64,000 nt of DNA, from positions 1 to 64,000 of the forward strand of contig CAVXUX010000001.1 of NCBI GenBank assembly GCA_963765135.1. The letters run 5' to 3'. The DNA is from JACVRW01 sp963765135 (GTDB taxonomy: Bacteria > Actinomycetota > Thermoleophilia > Solirubrobacterales > Thermoleophilaceae). Made by a program: the position numbers and the translations under genes. The notes beneath the pieces are model-generated. The model was not told the origin of the DNA. It saw only the letters and a list, made by a program, of their open reading frames with translations, and did no database searches. This document shows positions 27,757 through 35,101 of the stretch, in pieces; position 1 is the first letter of the stretch, and each line of letters begins with the position of its first letter.

Positions 27757-29910
27757 ATGCGCGGTTGGCTACTGGCTGCTGGTGCACTGCTCGTCGGCGC
27801 GCCCGCCGCGGAGGCGGCGTCCCTGCCCACCGTCAGCTCGGGCAAGCTCCCCGGCCCGTCGCTGCTCTACGCGAAGCCGCCGCGGGTCCCGGAGCTCGCG
27901 AACCGCGCTCCCTTCCGCGCGGCACCGCTGCTCGTATCCGGAACGGACGCCTACCGCCGCGGCGAGTACCTCTACCAGGACTACCTGTTCGACGACCACG
28001 GCGCCCAGACCGGGGCCGTCACGTCGCCGCCCGGCACCGCTGGCTTCTCGCCCGGCGCCGGCGACCTGTTCTACCCGAGCGACGCGCGCTACGCCAACAA
28101 CGCCGCCGACCTGGTCGAGCTGCGCATCAAGCCGACGGCGAACACGATCGTCTATCGCGTCACGCTCGGCACGGTCCTCGACGACGACGCAACGGTTGTC
28201 GGCATCGGCATCGACACCGACCGCAGCGGCGGCGCCCAGGTGGCCTGGCCGCACGGCGCCGGCCTGACCTCGCCGGGCCTCGACCGGTTCATCACCGCCT
28301 GGGGCACCGGCGGCGACGTGACCAGCCTTCCCGGTGGCGCGACCACGTCGCTCCCGGACGGCGCGGTGACGATCGACCGCCGCACCAACCAGATGACGAT
28401 CCGCGTGCCGCGCTCGACGATGGACCCGGGACGCTCGACCTGGCGCTACGTCGCCGGCGCCGGGCTCTGGTCGGGTGCCGACTTCATGCGGCCGTCGCCA
28501 GGGCTGCCGGGGGTGTTCAACCTCGCCTTCCGCTTCGACGAGCCCCAGCCGCGCGGCGGCGGCACCTGGTTCGAGGAGGCGCAGGCGACGGCGCTCGGCG
28601 GCGGGACCAGCGGCAGCTTCTCCGCGGACGTGGACTTCGCGCGCCTCGCCGCCCGGGTCAGCCGCGCCATCCACGCTCCCGGGCTCAAGCAGGCGCGCAT
28701 CTACGCCTCCAGGCTGAACGTGCCCGAAGGCGTGCGCTCGGACTTCCCCGAGTTCGGCGGTCACCTCCAGCCGTACCTCGTCTTCGTGCCGAAGACCTAC
28801 AAGCGCACCCGCCGGGCCGGGATCAACTTCGCGCTCCACTCGCTGTCGGCCACCTACACGCAGTTCGCGGTCTTCTCGCCGAGGCAGCAGCAACAGCTCG
28901 GCGACGACCACGGCCGGTTCTACGTCACCCCGCTGGGCCGCGGGCCGGACGGGTGGTACAGCGGCGCGGCGGAGGCGGACTTCTTCGAGGTCTGGGCCGA
29001 CCTGGCGCACCACTTCCGCCTCGACCCCAACCGGGTGGCGCTCAGCGGGTACTCGATGGGCGGCTACGGCACCTACAAGCTGGGCATGCAGTGGCCGGAC
29101 CTGTTCGGCGCGGCCTTCACGACCGTCGGGCCGCCGGCGGCGGGGCGGTTCCTCGACACGAACCTGATCGTCGGCAACGCTCGCTGGGTCCCGTACCTGA
29201 ACTGGGCCGGGCGCACGGACATGCTCGTGCCGATCGCGAGCGTGCGAGCGCAGCAGCAGATCTTCGACGACCTGGGTCTGCGCAGCCAGCTGTGGACCTT
29301 CCCGGGCAACCACTACACGTTCGCGATCGACGACGAGTGGCGGGCTGCGCGGGCGTTCCTGGCGGGCGCGGTCGTGCAGCACGATCCCAACCGCGTGGAC
29401 TACGCGTTCCTCCCGGGCGAGGACCGCCTCGGGCTCGTCCACGACCACGCCTACTGGGTCTCGCACCTGCGGGCGAAGCGCGCGGCGCGTGCGGAGATCA
29501 GCGCCCGCAGCCTCGCGTTCGGCAGGGCGTTCGAGCCGGTCACCAAGCCCGTCAGCTCGCCCGGTGACGACCCCCCGACGCCGGAGTCGGTCACCGGCAC
29601 CGAGTGGGAGCGCATCCCGCGGGCGCCCAAGCGCAACGCGCTCGACCTGCGCCTGGACAACGTCCGGCGCGCGCACATCGACGGACTGCGCGCCCGGCTG
29701 AGCGGCCGGCGCTGCCTGCGGGTCTCGGTGGCGAGCGACGTCGCCGCCCTGGTGCGGGTCACCCTGCCGTTCCCGGCCGATGCCGTGCCGCGGCGCGGAC
29801 GGTCGTGCGGGAGCGGTGCTCCGGCATCCCGCCAGGTGCTCCTGACGCGCGGCGGGGCGACGATCCTCGCGCCGGCCGGCAAGCACAGCTGGGTCATCCT
29901 CGCGGAGTAG
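27757..29910 (+). CDS. Large secreted alpha/beta hydrolase (prolyl-oligopeptidase/esterase type)
   Basis: 717 residues with a signal peptide (GWLLAAGALLVGAPAAEA). Residues 60-290 form a beta-sandwich-like part similar to the C-terminal glucodextranase-type binding module. The hydrolase follows from about residue 335: INFALHSLSATYTQF, FEVWADLAHHFRLDPNRVALSGYSMGGYGTYKLG with the nucleophile elbow GYSMGG, DMLVPIASVRAQQQIFDDLG and FPGNHYTFAIDDEW holding the likely Asp and His. The last ~120 residues are a strand-rich tail. The frame is intact, in contrast to everything upstream. Probably a secreted esterase or peptidase; the substrate is unknown. Confidence 0.75.
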   Translation: MRGWLLAAGALLVGAPAAEAASLPTVSSGKLPGPSLLYAKPPRVPELANRAPFRAAPLLVSGTDAYRRGEYLYQDYLFDDHGAQTGAVTSPPGTAGFSPGAGDLFYPSDARYANNAADLVELRIKPTANTIVYRVTLGTVLDDDATVVGIGIDTDRSGGAQVAWPHGAGLTSPGLDRFITAWGTGGDVTSLPGGATTSLPDGAVTIDRRTNQMTIRVPRSTMDPGRSTWRYVAGAGLWSGADFMRPSPGLPGVFNLAFRFDEPQPRGGGTWFEEAQATALGGGTSGSFSADVDFARLAARVSRAIHAPGLKQARIYASRLNVPEGVRSDFPEFGGHLQPYLVFVPKTYKRTRRAGINFALHSLSATYTQFAVFSPRQQQQLGDDHGRFYVTPLGRGPDGWYSGAAEADFFEVWADLAHHFRLDPNRVALSGYSMGGYGTYKLGMQWPDLFGAAFTTVGPPAAGRFLDTNLIVGNARWVPYLNWAGRTDMLVPIASVRAQQQIFDDLGLRSQLWTFPGNHYTFAIDDEWRAARAFLAGAVVQHDPNRVDYAFLPGEDRLGLVHDHAYWVSHLRAKRAARAEISARSLAFGRAFEPVTKPVSSPGDDPPTPESVTGTEWERIPRAPKRNALDLRLDNVRRAHIDGLRARLSGRRCLRVSVASDVAALVRVTLPFPADAVPRRGRSCGSGAPASRQVLLTRGGATILAPAGKHSWVILAE

Positions 29911-30054
29911 GCGAGCCGCGGCGGGTCGCCCGATCGGACGACTCCAAGATCCCCCTCCGGGCCACCGCGAGATCGTCACGGCGGCCGATTTCAGGACGGC
30001 CGTCAGCGCGGAGCATGTCCGTACCGAATCAGCAACGACCTTCAAGGAGCGGAC

Positions 30055-30687
30055 ATGGCATACACAGGACAGATCCTCGACAACCCGGTTTCAGGCGAGC
30101 GCTTCATCTTCCGCAAGACCGCCGCCGACACGGACGGCGAGCTGCTGGAGATCGACCTGGAGCTGGCGCCCGACGGCCACGTGCCGGGCAAGCACGTCCA
30201 TCCCGTCCAGGAGGAGCGCTTCGAGGTGCTCAGCGGGACGATGAAGTTCAAGATGGGCCGCGAGACCGTGATCGCCGAGGCCGGCGACGTGGTCACCGTC
30301 CCGGCCGGCGTCTCCCACAAGTTCGAGAACGGCGGCGACGAGACCGCGTACGTGCGGGTGCAGGTGCGCCCGGCGCTCAGGATGGAGCAGCTCTTCGAGA
30401 CGGCGGTCGCGCTCGCCCACGAGGGCCGCACCACCTCCAAGGGCATGCCCAAGCCGCTCGACCTGGCCCTGTTCGTGCGCGAGTTCGCCGACGAGGTCCA
30501 GGGCGCCTTCCCGCCCGCATGGGTCCAGCAGGCCACCATGGCGCCGCTCGCCTGGATCGCGCGCAAGCGCGGCCACGCGGAGCGGTACGTCGCGCGCCCG
30601 GCCTACGCACCTGAGGCACGGCGCCCGAGCCCACGAGCCAATTTCCGACGGGGGTCCGGCAGTGGCGCGGCGCTCCGCGATGCCTAG
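30055..30687 (+). CDS. Cupin-domain protein
   Basis: 210 residues with a strong AAGGAG ribosome site 7 nt before the ATG. Cupin motif 1 is HVPGKHVHPVQEERFEVLSG (metal ligands H, H, E) and motif 2 is GDVVTVPAGVSHKFENGGD, so a metal-binding beta barrel is clear in residues 25-110. The C-terminal ~100 residues are helical (RTTSKGMPKPLDLALFVREFADEVQG) with a Pro-Arg-rich end. Enzyme or sensor cannot be told apart. The stop overlaps that of the convergent lipoprotein gene in CTAG (30684-30687). Confidence 0.7.
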   Translation: MAYTGQILDNPVSGERFIFRKTAADTDGELLEIDLELAPDGHVPGKHVHPVQEERFEVLSGTMKFKMGRETVIAEAGDVVTVPAGVSHKFENGGDETAYVRVQVRPALRMEQLFETAVALAHEGRTTSKGMPKPLDLALFVREFADEVQGAFPPAWVQQATMAPLAWIARKRGHAERYVARPAYAPEARRPSPRANFRRGSGSGAALRDA

Positions 30688-32192
30688 CGCACGGTCAGGC
30701 CGAAGGCCGAACGCAGCTTGTCGCCGTCCTTCTTGGCTCCCACGACCAGCGCCCCCAGCGGCTCCAGGTACGGCTTGACCTTCTGCCAGCCCTCGTCGTC
30801 GCCGGCGCCGGTGGAGTCCACCAGCGCGAGGATCGGCTCGAAGCCGAGGTAGAAGCTCAGGTCGTAGTCGCCGCCGAGCGCCTCCTCGGCGTCCTTGTAC
30901 GCCTGGGTGTCGCCGAGCTTCTCGCCCGGGTCGAGGGCATCGGCCGCCGCGGCGTCGCCGTAGGCGAGCACGACCTTGCCGTCGCTCTGGAACAGGTGGA
31001 TCGGCTCGGGCACTTCCGAAGTGCGCAGCGTCACGCCCCCATCGCGTGCGGTCACGTTCACGTCGCCCTTGCGCGCCAGCCGCGCCACCGCGTCGATGAA
31101 GCGCGCCGACGCCGCCTCGTCGCTCGTCTCGACCACCAGCGCGCCGCTCAGCTCGGCCACCGACTCGCCGCGCACGAACAGGCTCCAGTCGCCCATCCAC
31201 GAGATCACGTCCTTGTCGAGGTCCAGCCCGGTGGCGGCCTTGAGCTGCTGCGCGAGCATGTCGCGCCCGCCGACCAGGCCGCCGAACGCGTCGACGAAGT
31301 AGGAGATCGTCTTGCCTAGGTCGGGCTGCGCGATCGCGAGCCACGAGTCCGCGGGCAGGTCCGCCGCGCGCCCTCCGCTGTCGCCCAGGATCGGGAACGC
31401 GGAGGTGAGCGACTCGGGCAGGGTCGCCTCGAGGCGGACCCCCTGCTCGGTGGCGTTGAAGGTCGCGAGCACCGGGTCCTTGAAGAGGCCGGCGAAGGGG
31501 CCGAGACTCGCTCCGGGTCCCGTCTTCTGCAGCTGCTTCACGAACGCCGGCGTGTTGAAGTAGACGAAGCCGAGGCGCTCCTCGGGAGCGTCGTCGAGCG
31601 CCTCCGTGTAGGCGTCGTCGTCCTCGATCCGCGCGCCGCCCTCGGCGGTGTCGACGGCGGCCTTGAAGCCACTTTCGCTGCCCAGCACGACCCAGCCGTC
31701 GACCACGCCGGCGGCGCCGTCGGAGATCGCGTAGTAGTCGTGGCCCTTGTAGGAGGCGGCCTTGCCGTCGTTCGCCTTGGCCGCCTTCTCGATGGCGTCG
31801 CCCGCCTTGCCCTCGTCGTCGGTGGCGACGAGCAGCGCGGCGCTCGAATCCGATCCAGGCGTGAGCGACGCGACGAAGAAGCCGGCCCGGTCGCCGAGCC
31901 ACGGCTCGATGTCCTTCGCGTAGGAGAGCCCGATGTCCGACTCGCTGAACGCCTTCTCCAGCAGCCCGCGGATGCGCTCGCCGGCGCTGCCTTCGCCCGG
32001 GAACTTCTCGATCAGTGCGTCGATCGCGGCCTGCTGGTCGTCGCTCGGGTCGAGCGTGGCCTCGCCGTAGACGACCGCGCCGGCCGGCGCCAGGGAGGCG
32101 GCCCCGGAGGCGGACGAGCCGTCGTTCCCGCAGCCGGTGGCGACGGCGATCGCGCTGAGCAGAGCGGTGATGGTGAGAAGAATTCGAGGCAT
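30684..32192 (-). CDS. Lipoprotein of the DUF3352 family
   Basis: About 502 residues. The ATG at 32192 gives RILLTITALLSAIAVATGCGNDGSS, a clear lipoprotein signal with the lipobox Cys at about residue 20; an upstream GTG (32213) is less likely. The rest follows DUF3352: LAPAGAVVYGEATLDPSDDQ, SYAKDIEPWLGDRAGFFVAS, YKGHDYYAISDGAAGVVDGWVVLGS, FNTPAFVKQLQ and LARKGDVNVTARDGGVTLR. DUF3352 proteins are surface beta-rich proteins with no known activity. The gene stands alone between convergent and same-strand neighbours. Confidence 0.75.
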   Translation of the reverse strand: MPRILLTITALLSAIAVATGCGNDGSSASGAASLAPAGAVVYGEATLDPSDDQQAAIDALIEKFPGEGSAGERIRGLLEKAFSESDIGLSYAKDIEPWLGDRAGFFVASLTPGSDSSAALLVATDDEGKAGDAIEKAAKANDGKAASYKGHDYYAISDGAAGVVDGWVVLGSESGFKAAVDTAEGGARIEDDDAYTEALDDAPEERLGFVYFNTPAFVKQLQKTGPGASLGPFAGLFKDPVLATFNATEQGVRLEATLPESLTSAFPILGDSGGRAADLPADSWLAIAQPDLGKTISYFVDAFGGLVGGRDMLAQQLKAATGLDLDKDVISWMGDWSLFVRGESVAELSGALVVETSDEAASARFIDAVARLARKGDVNVTARDGGVTLRTSEVPEPIHLFQSDGKVVLAYGDAAAADALDPGEKLGDTQAYKDAEEALGGDYDLSFYLGFEPILALVDSTGAGDDEGWQKVKPYLEPLGALVVGAKKDGDKLRSAFGLTVR

Positions 32193-32238
32193 CGGGCTCT
32201 CTATCGGCGGCACCGGCCCAGCGCTTCAGCCACGGCGC

Positions 32239-33186
32239 CTAGAGCCGGACGGTGGTCGTGCTCATCGATCCGGCGCGGTGGGCGCTCACCAGCGCGAGGC
32301 AGATCGCCAGGTCCTGGATCGCCAGGCCGGTCGAGTCGAACAGCGTCACCGCGTCGACCCCCGAGCGGCCCGGAGCCGCGCCTGTGAGCACGTCGCCGAG
32401 CTGGCGCACGTCTTCCCGGGTCACGAGGCCGGCCTCGACCGCGCCGGTCAGCTCGCCGCCGTGGCTCGCCTGCTCCCACTCGTCGCAGAACAGCTCGGCC
32501 CTCGCGACCGCGGCGGTCTCCGCCTCGGCCTTGCCGGGCCCGTCGGCGCCGAGCATGTTGAGGTGGAGGCCCGGGCGCAGGTCCGACTCGAGCACCACCG
32601 GCTCCGAGCCGGGCGTCACGCAGGTGACGACGTCGCAGGCGAGCGCGTCCTCGCGGCTGCCCGCCTCCCAGTCGAGCTCGCCCGCCAAGCGGCCGGCGGC
32701 CTCCGGATCGGGGTCGAAGCAGACACCCGGGCCGTATTCGGCTGCCGCCAGGCAGCGTGCCGCCCAGGCGCCGTGCAAACCGCAGCCGACGATGCCGACG
32801 CTGCGCGCGTCCTCGCGCGCCAGCTCCTGCGCGGCGAGAGCGGCGACGGCGCCGGTGCGCAGCGCGGTGACCGAGCGCACGTCGACGAGCGCGAGCGGCT
32901 CGCCATCCTCCGCGGACGAGACGCAGATCATGCCCATCACCACGGGCAGACCGGCCTGCGGGTTGCGCGGAAACGAGGTGACCCACTTGAGGATCGCGAG
33001 CCCGCCGCCGCGCGCCGGCATCGCGCGAAAGTCGCCGGCCGGGGGCGCCTCCAGGTAGATCTTCGGCGGCATCTGCCACTGGCCCGCCGCGTACTCGACA
33101 AACCCCTCGCGCACGCACTCGATCGCCTCGCTCGGCGAGATCGCGGCGAACACGTCCTCCTGGCTGAACACGGGCAGCACCGGCAC
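32239..33186 (-). CDS. Ornithine cyclodeaminase / mu-crystallin family protein
   Basis: 315 residues with the Rossmann core SVGIVGCGLHGAWAARCL (residues ~126-143) and the substrate-domain segments VYFSQED-like N-terminus, FRAMPARGGGLAILKWVTSFPRN and VTALRTGAVAALAAQELAR. The family includes ornithine cyclodeaminase, L-alanine dehydrogenase and ketimine reductases; the catalytic Asp of ornithine cyclodeaminase is not clearly placed here, so the substrate is open. GTG start at 33186 is 7 nt from a TAGCGT hexamer. It is divergent from the small gene at 33208 with only 21 bases between the starts. Confidence 0.75.
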   Translation of the reverse strand: MPVLPVFSQEDVFAAISPSEAIECVREGFVEYAAGQWQMPPKIYLEAPPAGDFRAMPARGGGLAILKWVTSFPRNPQAGLPVVMGMICVSSAEDGEPLALVDVRSVTALRTGAVAALAAQELAREDARSVGIVGCGLHGAWAARCLAAAEYGPGVCFDPDPEAAGRLAGELDWEAGSREDALACDVVTCVTPGSEPVVLESDLRPGLHLNMLGADGPGKAEAETAAVARAELFCDEWEQASHGGELTGAVEAGLVTREDVRQLGDVLTGAAPGRSGVDAVTLFDSTGLAIQDLAICLALVSAHRAGSMSTTTVRL

Positions 33187-33192
33187 CGCCGG

Positions 33193-33199
33193 TACGCTA
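33193..33199. promoter_or_regulatory. Overlapping divergent -10 hexamers (TACGCTA)
   Basis: TACGCT (33193-33198, plus) is 9 nt before GTG 33208, and TAGCGT (complement of 33194-33199, minus) is 7 nt from GTG 33186. The two boxes share five bases, so only one direction can be engaged at a time. Confidence 0.5.
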
Positions 33200-33207
33200 C
33201 TCAGCCC

Positions 33208-33450
33208 GTGAGCCGCAACGGAAAGCAGCGCCCGGCACGCCCTCGCATCGAGCTGGAGGGCGCCGCGGCCTCACCCGAGGAAGCCGCCGCGATCGCGGCC
33301 GCGATCGAGCAGTTCCTGCGCGACACCACGCCTCCCCCCGCGCCCGCCGCGACGTCGCGGTGGCTGCGAGCCGGCCTGTTCGCGGGCACGGGGCGGGACC
33401 CGGGCGCGGCGTCGCCGTGGGGGGACGCGGAGCGGTGGGGTAGCGCGTAA
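33208..33450 (+). CDS. Small protein resembling the acyl-CoA carboxylase epsilon subunit
   Basis: 80 residues, GTG start, leaderless. The core PRIELEGAAASPEEAAAIAAAIEQF is like the short beta-turn-helix of actinobacterial AccE/PccE proteins (pattern ...xGxPtxEExAAlxAvl), followed by RDTTPPPAPAATSRWLRAGLFAGTGR and SPWGDAERWG. Epsilon subunits bind the beta carboxyltransferase and boost activity. pccB and pccA are in this window but neither is adjacent, so the assignment is tentative; a carboxylase partner role is an inference. Confidence 0.45.
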   Translation: MSRNGKQRPARPRIELEGAAASPEEAAAIAAAIEQFLRDTTPPPAPAATSRWLRAGLFAGTGRDPGAASPWGDAERWGSA

Positions 33451-33457
33451 CGCCGCG

Positions 33458-33565
33458 AACTGCAGCAATAAGAGGGCTCCAGGCGAGTGATAGTGCCGAA
33501 ATGCGTCATATGCGCGACGCTCGGCACTATCACCCCGATCCGGGCCGCCCTTCAATGCTGCAGTT
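33458..33565. repeat. Large imperfect palindrome (~108 bp) between convergent genes
   Basis: The outer arms AACTGCAGC (33458-33466) and GCTGCAGTT (33557-33565), the middle arms GTGATAGTGCCG (33487-33498) and CGGCACTATCAC (33522-33533), and the inner arms GCGTC (33503-33507) and GACGC (33516-33520) nest around an 8-base loop. Between outer and middle arms the two halves are similar but not identical. It fills the gap between the epsilon-like gene and the amidase. It may be a bidirectional terminator, a protein site, or a remnant of a small palindromic repeat element. Confidence 0.65.
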
Positions 33566-33594
33566 GGCCGGGGCCCGGAAGCGGCCGAAGCCTG

Positions 33595-35025
33595 CTAGGC
33601 CGCCGCGAACGTCGGCGGTCGCCGCTCCGCCCACGGCACTGCCTCTTCGAGCTGCGCCGCCACCCGTAGCAGCAGGTCCTCGCCGCCCATGTCCGCGACG
33701 AGCTGCACCCCGATCGGCAGACCCGCCTCGGACCAGTGCAGCGGCAGCGAGATCGCCGGCTGCCCGGTCGCGTTGAAGGCTGCCGTGTACATCGCGTAGG
33801 GGAGTGCGCGCACGATCGGGGCGAGCGGCTCCTCCTCGTGGCCGGTGCCGATCGCTCCGATCATGGCGGGCGGCGCGCCCAGCGTCGGCGTCAGCAGCAG
33901 GTCGTAGTCCTGCCACCACGCGACCGCCGAGCGCGACACGATCTGGGCGTAGCCGATCGCGCTGACGTAGCGCGCGGCCGAGTGCTCCCAGCCCTGCTCG
34001 GCCAACGCCCAGGTCACCGGCTCGACGTCGTCCGGGCCGATCTTCCTGCCGGTGCGCATGCTCCAGAAGTCCAGCCCGGCGGCCACCCCGGCCGTCCAGC
34101 GCACCAGGAACTGCTCCGTGTAGTTGGGGTCGTCGAGCGCCCCCGGATGGGCCACCTCGACGGTGTGCCCCAGCCCCTCGAGCGTGCGCGCCGCCGCCTC
34201 CGCGGCCGCGACGCAGTCCGTCTGCGGCGCCTCGAGCCCGCCCGGCGCCGTCGTCATCAGCCCGATGCGCAGGCTGCCCGGGTCCGCGCCCACCTCATCG
34301 GTGTACGGGCGCGCCTTGGGCGGCGCGAAGTAAGGCTCGCCGGGCGGCGCCCCCTCGGACACGAACTCGAGCACGGCGGCCGCGTCGCGCACGGAGCGCG
34401 CCTCGACGAGGTCCGCGGACAGGCCGCCGACGAAGTCGCCCAGCGGCGCGAGCGAGACGCGGGCGCGCGTGGGCTTGAGCCCGACCAGCCCGCAGCACGA
34501 GGCCGGGATGCGGATCGAGCCGCCACCGTCGCTGGCGTGCGCGACCGGGACCATCCCCGACGCCACGGCCGCGGCGGCGCCTCCGCTGGAGCCGCCGCTC
34601 GAGTGGTCGAGGCTCCAGGGGTTGCGGGTCGGCCCGTAGGCCTCCGGCTCGGTGGTCGGCAGAATGCCCAGCTCGGGCGTGTTCGTCTTGCCGACGATCA
34701 CGAAGCCGGCCGCGCGGAAGCGCGAGGTCAGCCAGGAGTCAGCGTCGCCCCGGTGGCCGAGGTCGCGGAGGAAGCGCATGCCCTCGTGCTGCGGGGTGCC
34801 CTCCACCTGGCAGACGAGGTCCTTGACGAGGAACGGCACCCCCTTGAAGGGGCCGTCGGCCGGCTCGGTCGCCAGGCCCTCCTCGAACAGGGTGTGGATC
34901 ACGGCGTTGACGTCGCCGTTGAGCGCCTCGATGCGCTCGATCGCCCCCTCCACGAGCTCCTGCGACGTCACCTCCCCAGAGCGGACGAGGTCGGCCTGGG
35001 CAGTCGCGTCTACGTGCGGATCCAT
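33595..35025 (-). CDS. Amidase, amidase signature family
   Basis: 476 residues from ATG 35025, which is 9 nt from a TACGCT hexamer and better than upstream in-frame starts that run into the next gene. The Ser-cisSer-Lys triad is visible: Lys in GVPFLVKDLVC (residue ~79), and the Gly/Ser-rich block DHSSGGSSGGAAAAVASGMVPVAHASDGGGSIRIPASCCGLVGLKPT with both serines (about residues 155 and 178). Family members hydrolyse amides from indoleacetamide to nylon oligomers and include GatA, but there is no gatB/gatC here and the C-terminal part is of the AMI type. Substrate unknown. Confidence 0.85.
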   Translation of the reverse strand: MDPHVDATAQADLVRSGEVTSQELVEGAIERIEALNGDVNAVIHTLFEEGLATEPADGPFKGVPFLVKDLVCQVEGTPQHEGMRFLRDLGHRGDADSWLTSRFRAAGFVIVGKTNTPELGILPTTEPEAYGPTRNPWSLDHSSGGSSGGAAAAVASGMVPVAHASDGGGSIRIPASCCGLVGLKPTRARVSLAPLGDFVGGLSADLVEARSVRDAAAVLEFVSEGAPPGEPYFAPPKARPYTDEVGADPGSLRIGLMTTAPGGLEAPQTDCVAAAEAAARTLEGLGHTVEVAHPGALDDPNYTEQFLVRWTAGVAAGLDFWSMRTGRKIGPDDVEPVTWALAEQGWEHSAARYVSAIGYAQIVSRSAVAWWQDYDLLLTPTLGAPPAMIGAIGTGHEEEPLAPIVRALPYAMYTAAFNATGQPAISLPLHWSEAGLPIGVQLVADMGGEDLLLRVAAQLEEAVPWAERRPPTFAAA

Positions 35026-35034
35026 GAGCCCGCC

Positions 35035-35040
35035 AGCGTA
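35035..35040 (-). promoter_or_regulatory. Leaderless -10 hexamer for the amidase gene
   Basis: TACGCT on the minus strand (complement of 35035-35040), 9 nt from ATG 35025. Confidence 0.4.
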
Positions 35041-35089
35041 ACTGGCCAGCCAGCCAAGGTCTATCGCAGGAATCCCGACCGGGTTTTGG

Positions 35090-35095
35090 TACTTT
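35090..35095 (+). promoter_or_regulatory. Leaderless -10 hexamer for the sulfur assimilation operon
   Basis: TACTTT at 35090-35095, 6 nt before the ATG at 35102, no ribosome site. The 76-base gap to the divergent amidase start has no room for a SAM or cysteine riboswitch. Confidence 0.45.
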
Positions 35096-35101
35096 CCTCG
35101 A

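Noticed and set aside
27769..30045. A 758-codon minus-strand frame opposite the secreted esterase.
   Set aside because: It consists of Arg, Val and Gly-rich filler with no domain, while the plus strand has a signal peptide and a catalytic motif.
35026..35101. A SAM or other riboswitch in front of the sulfur assimilation operon.
   Set aside because: Only 76 bases separate it from the divergent amidase start, no stems of the S-box type are seen, and the -10 box is 6 nt from the ATG.
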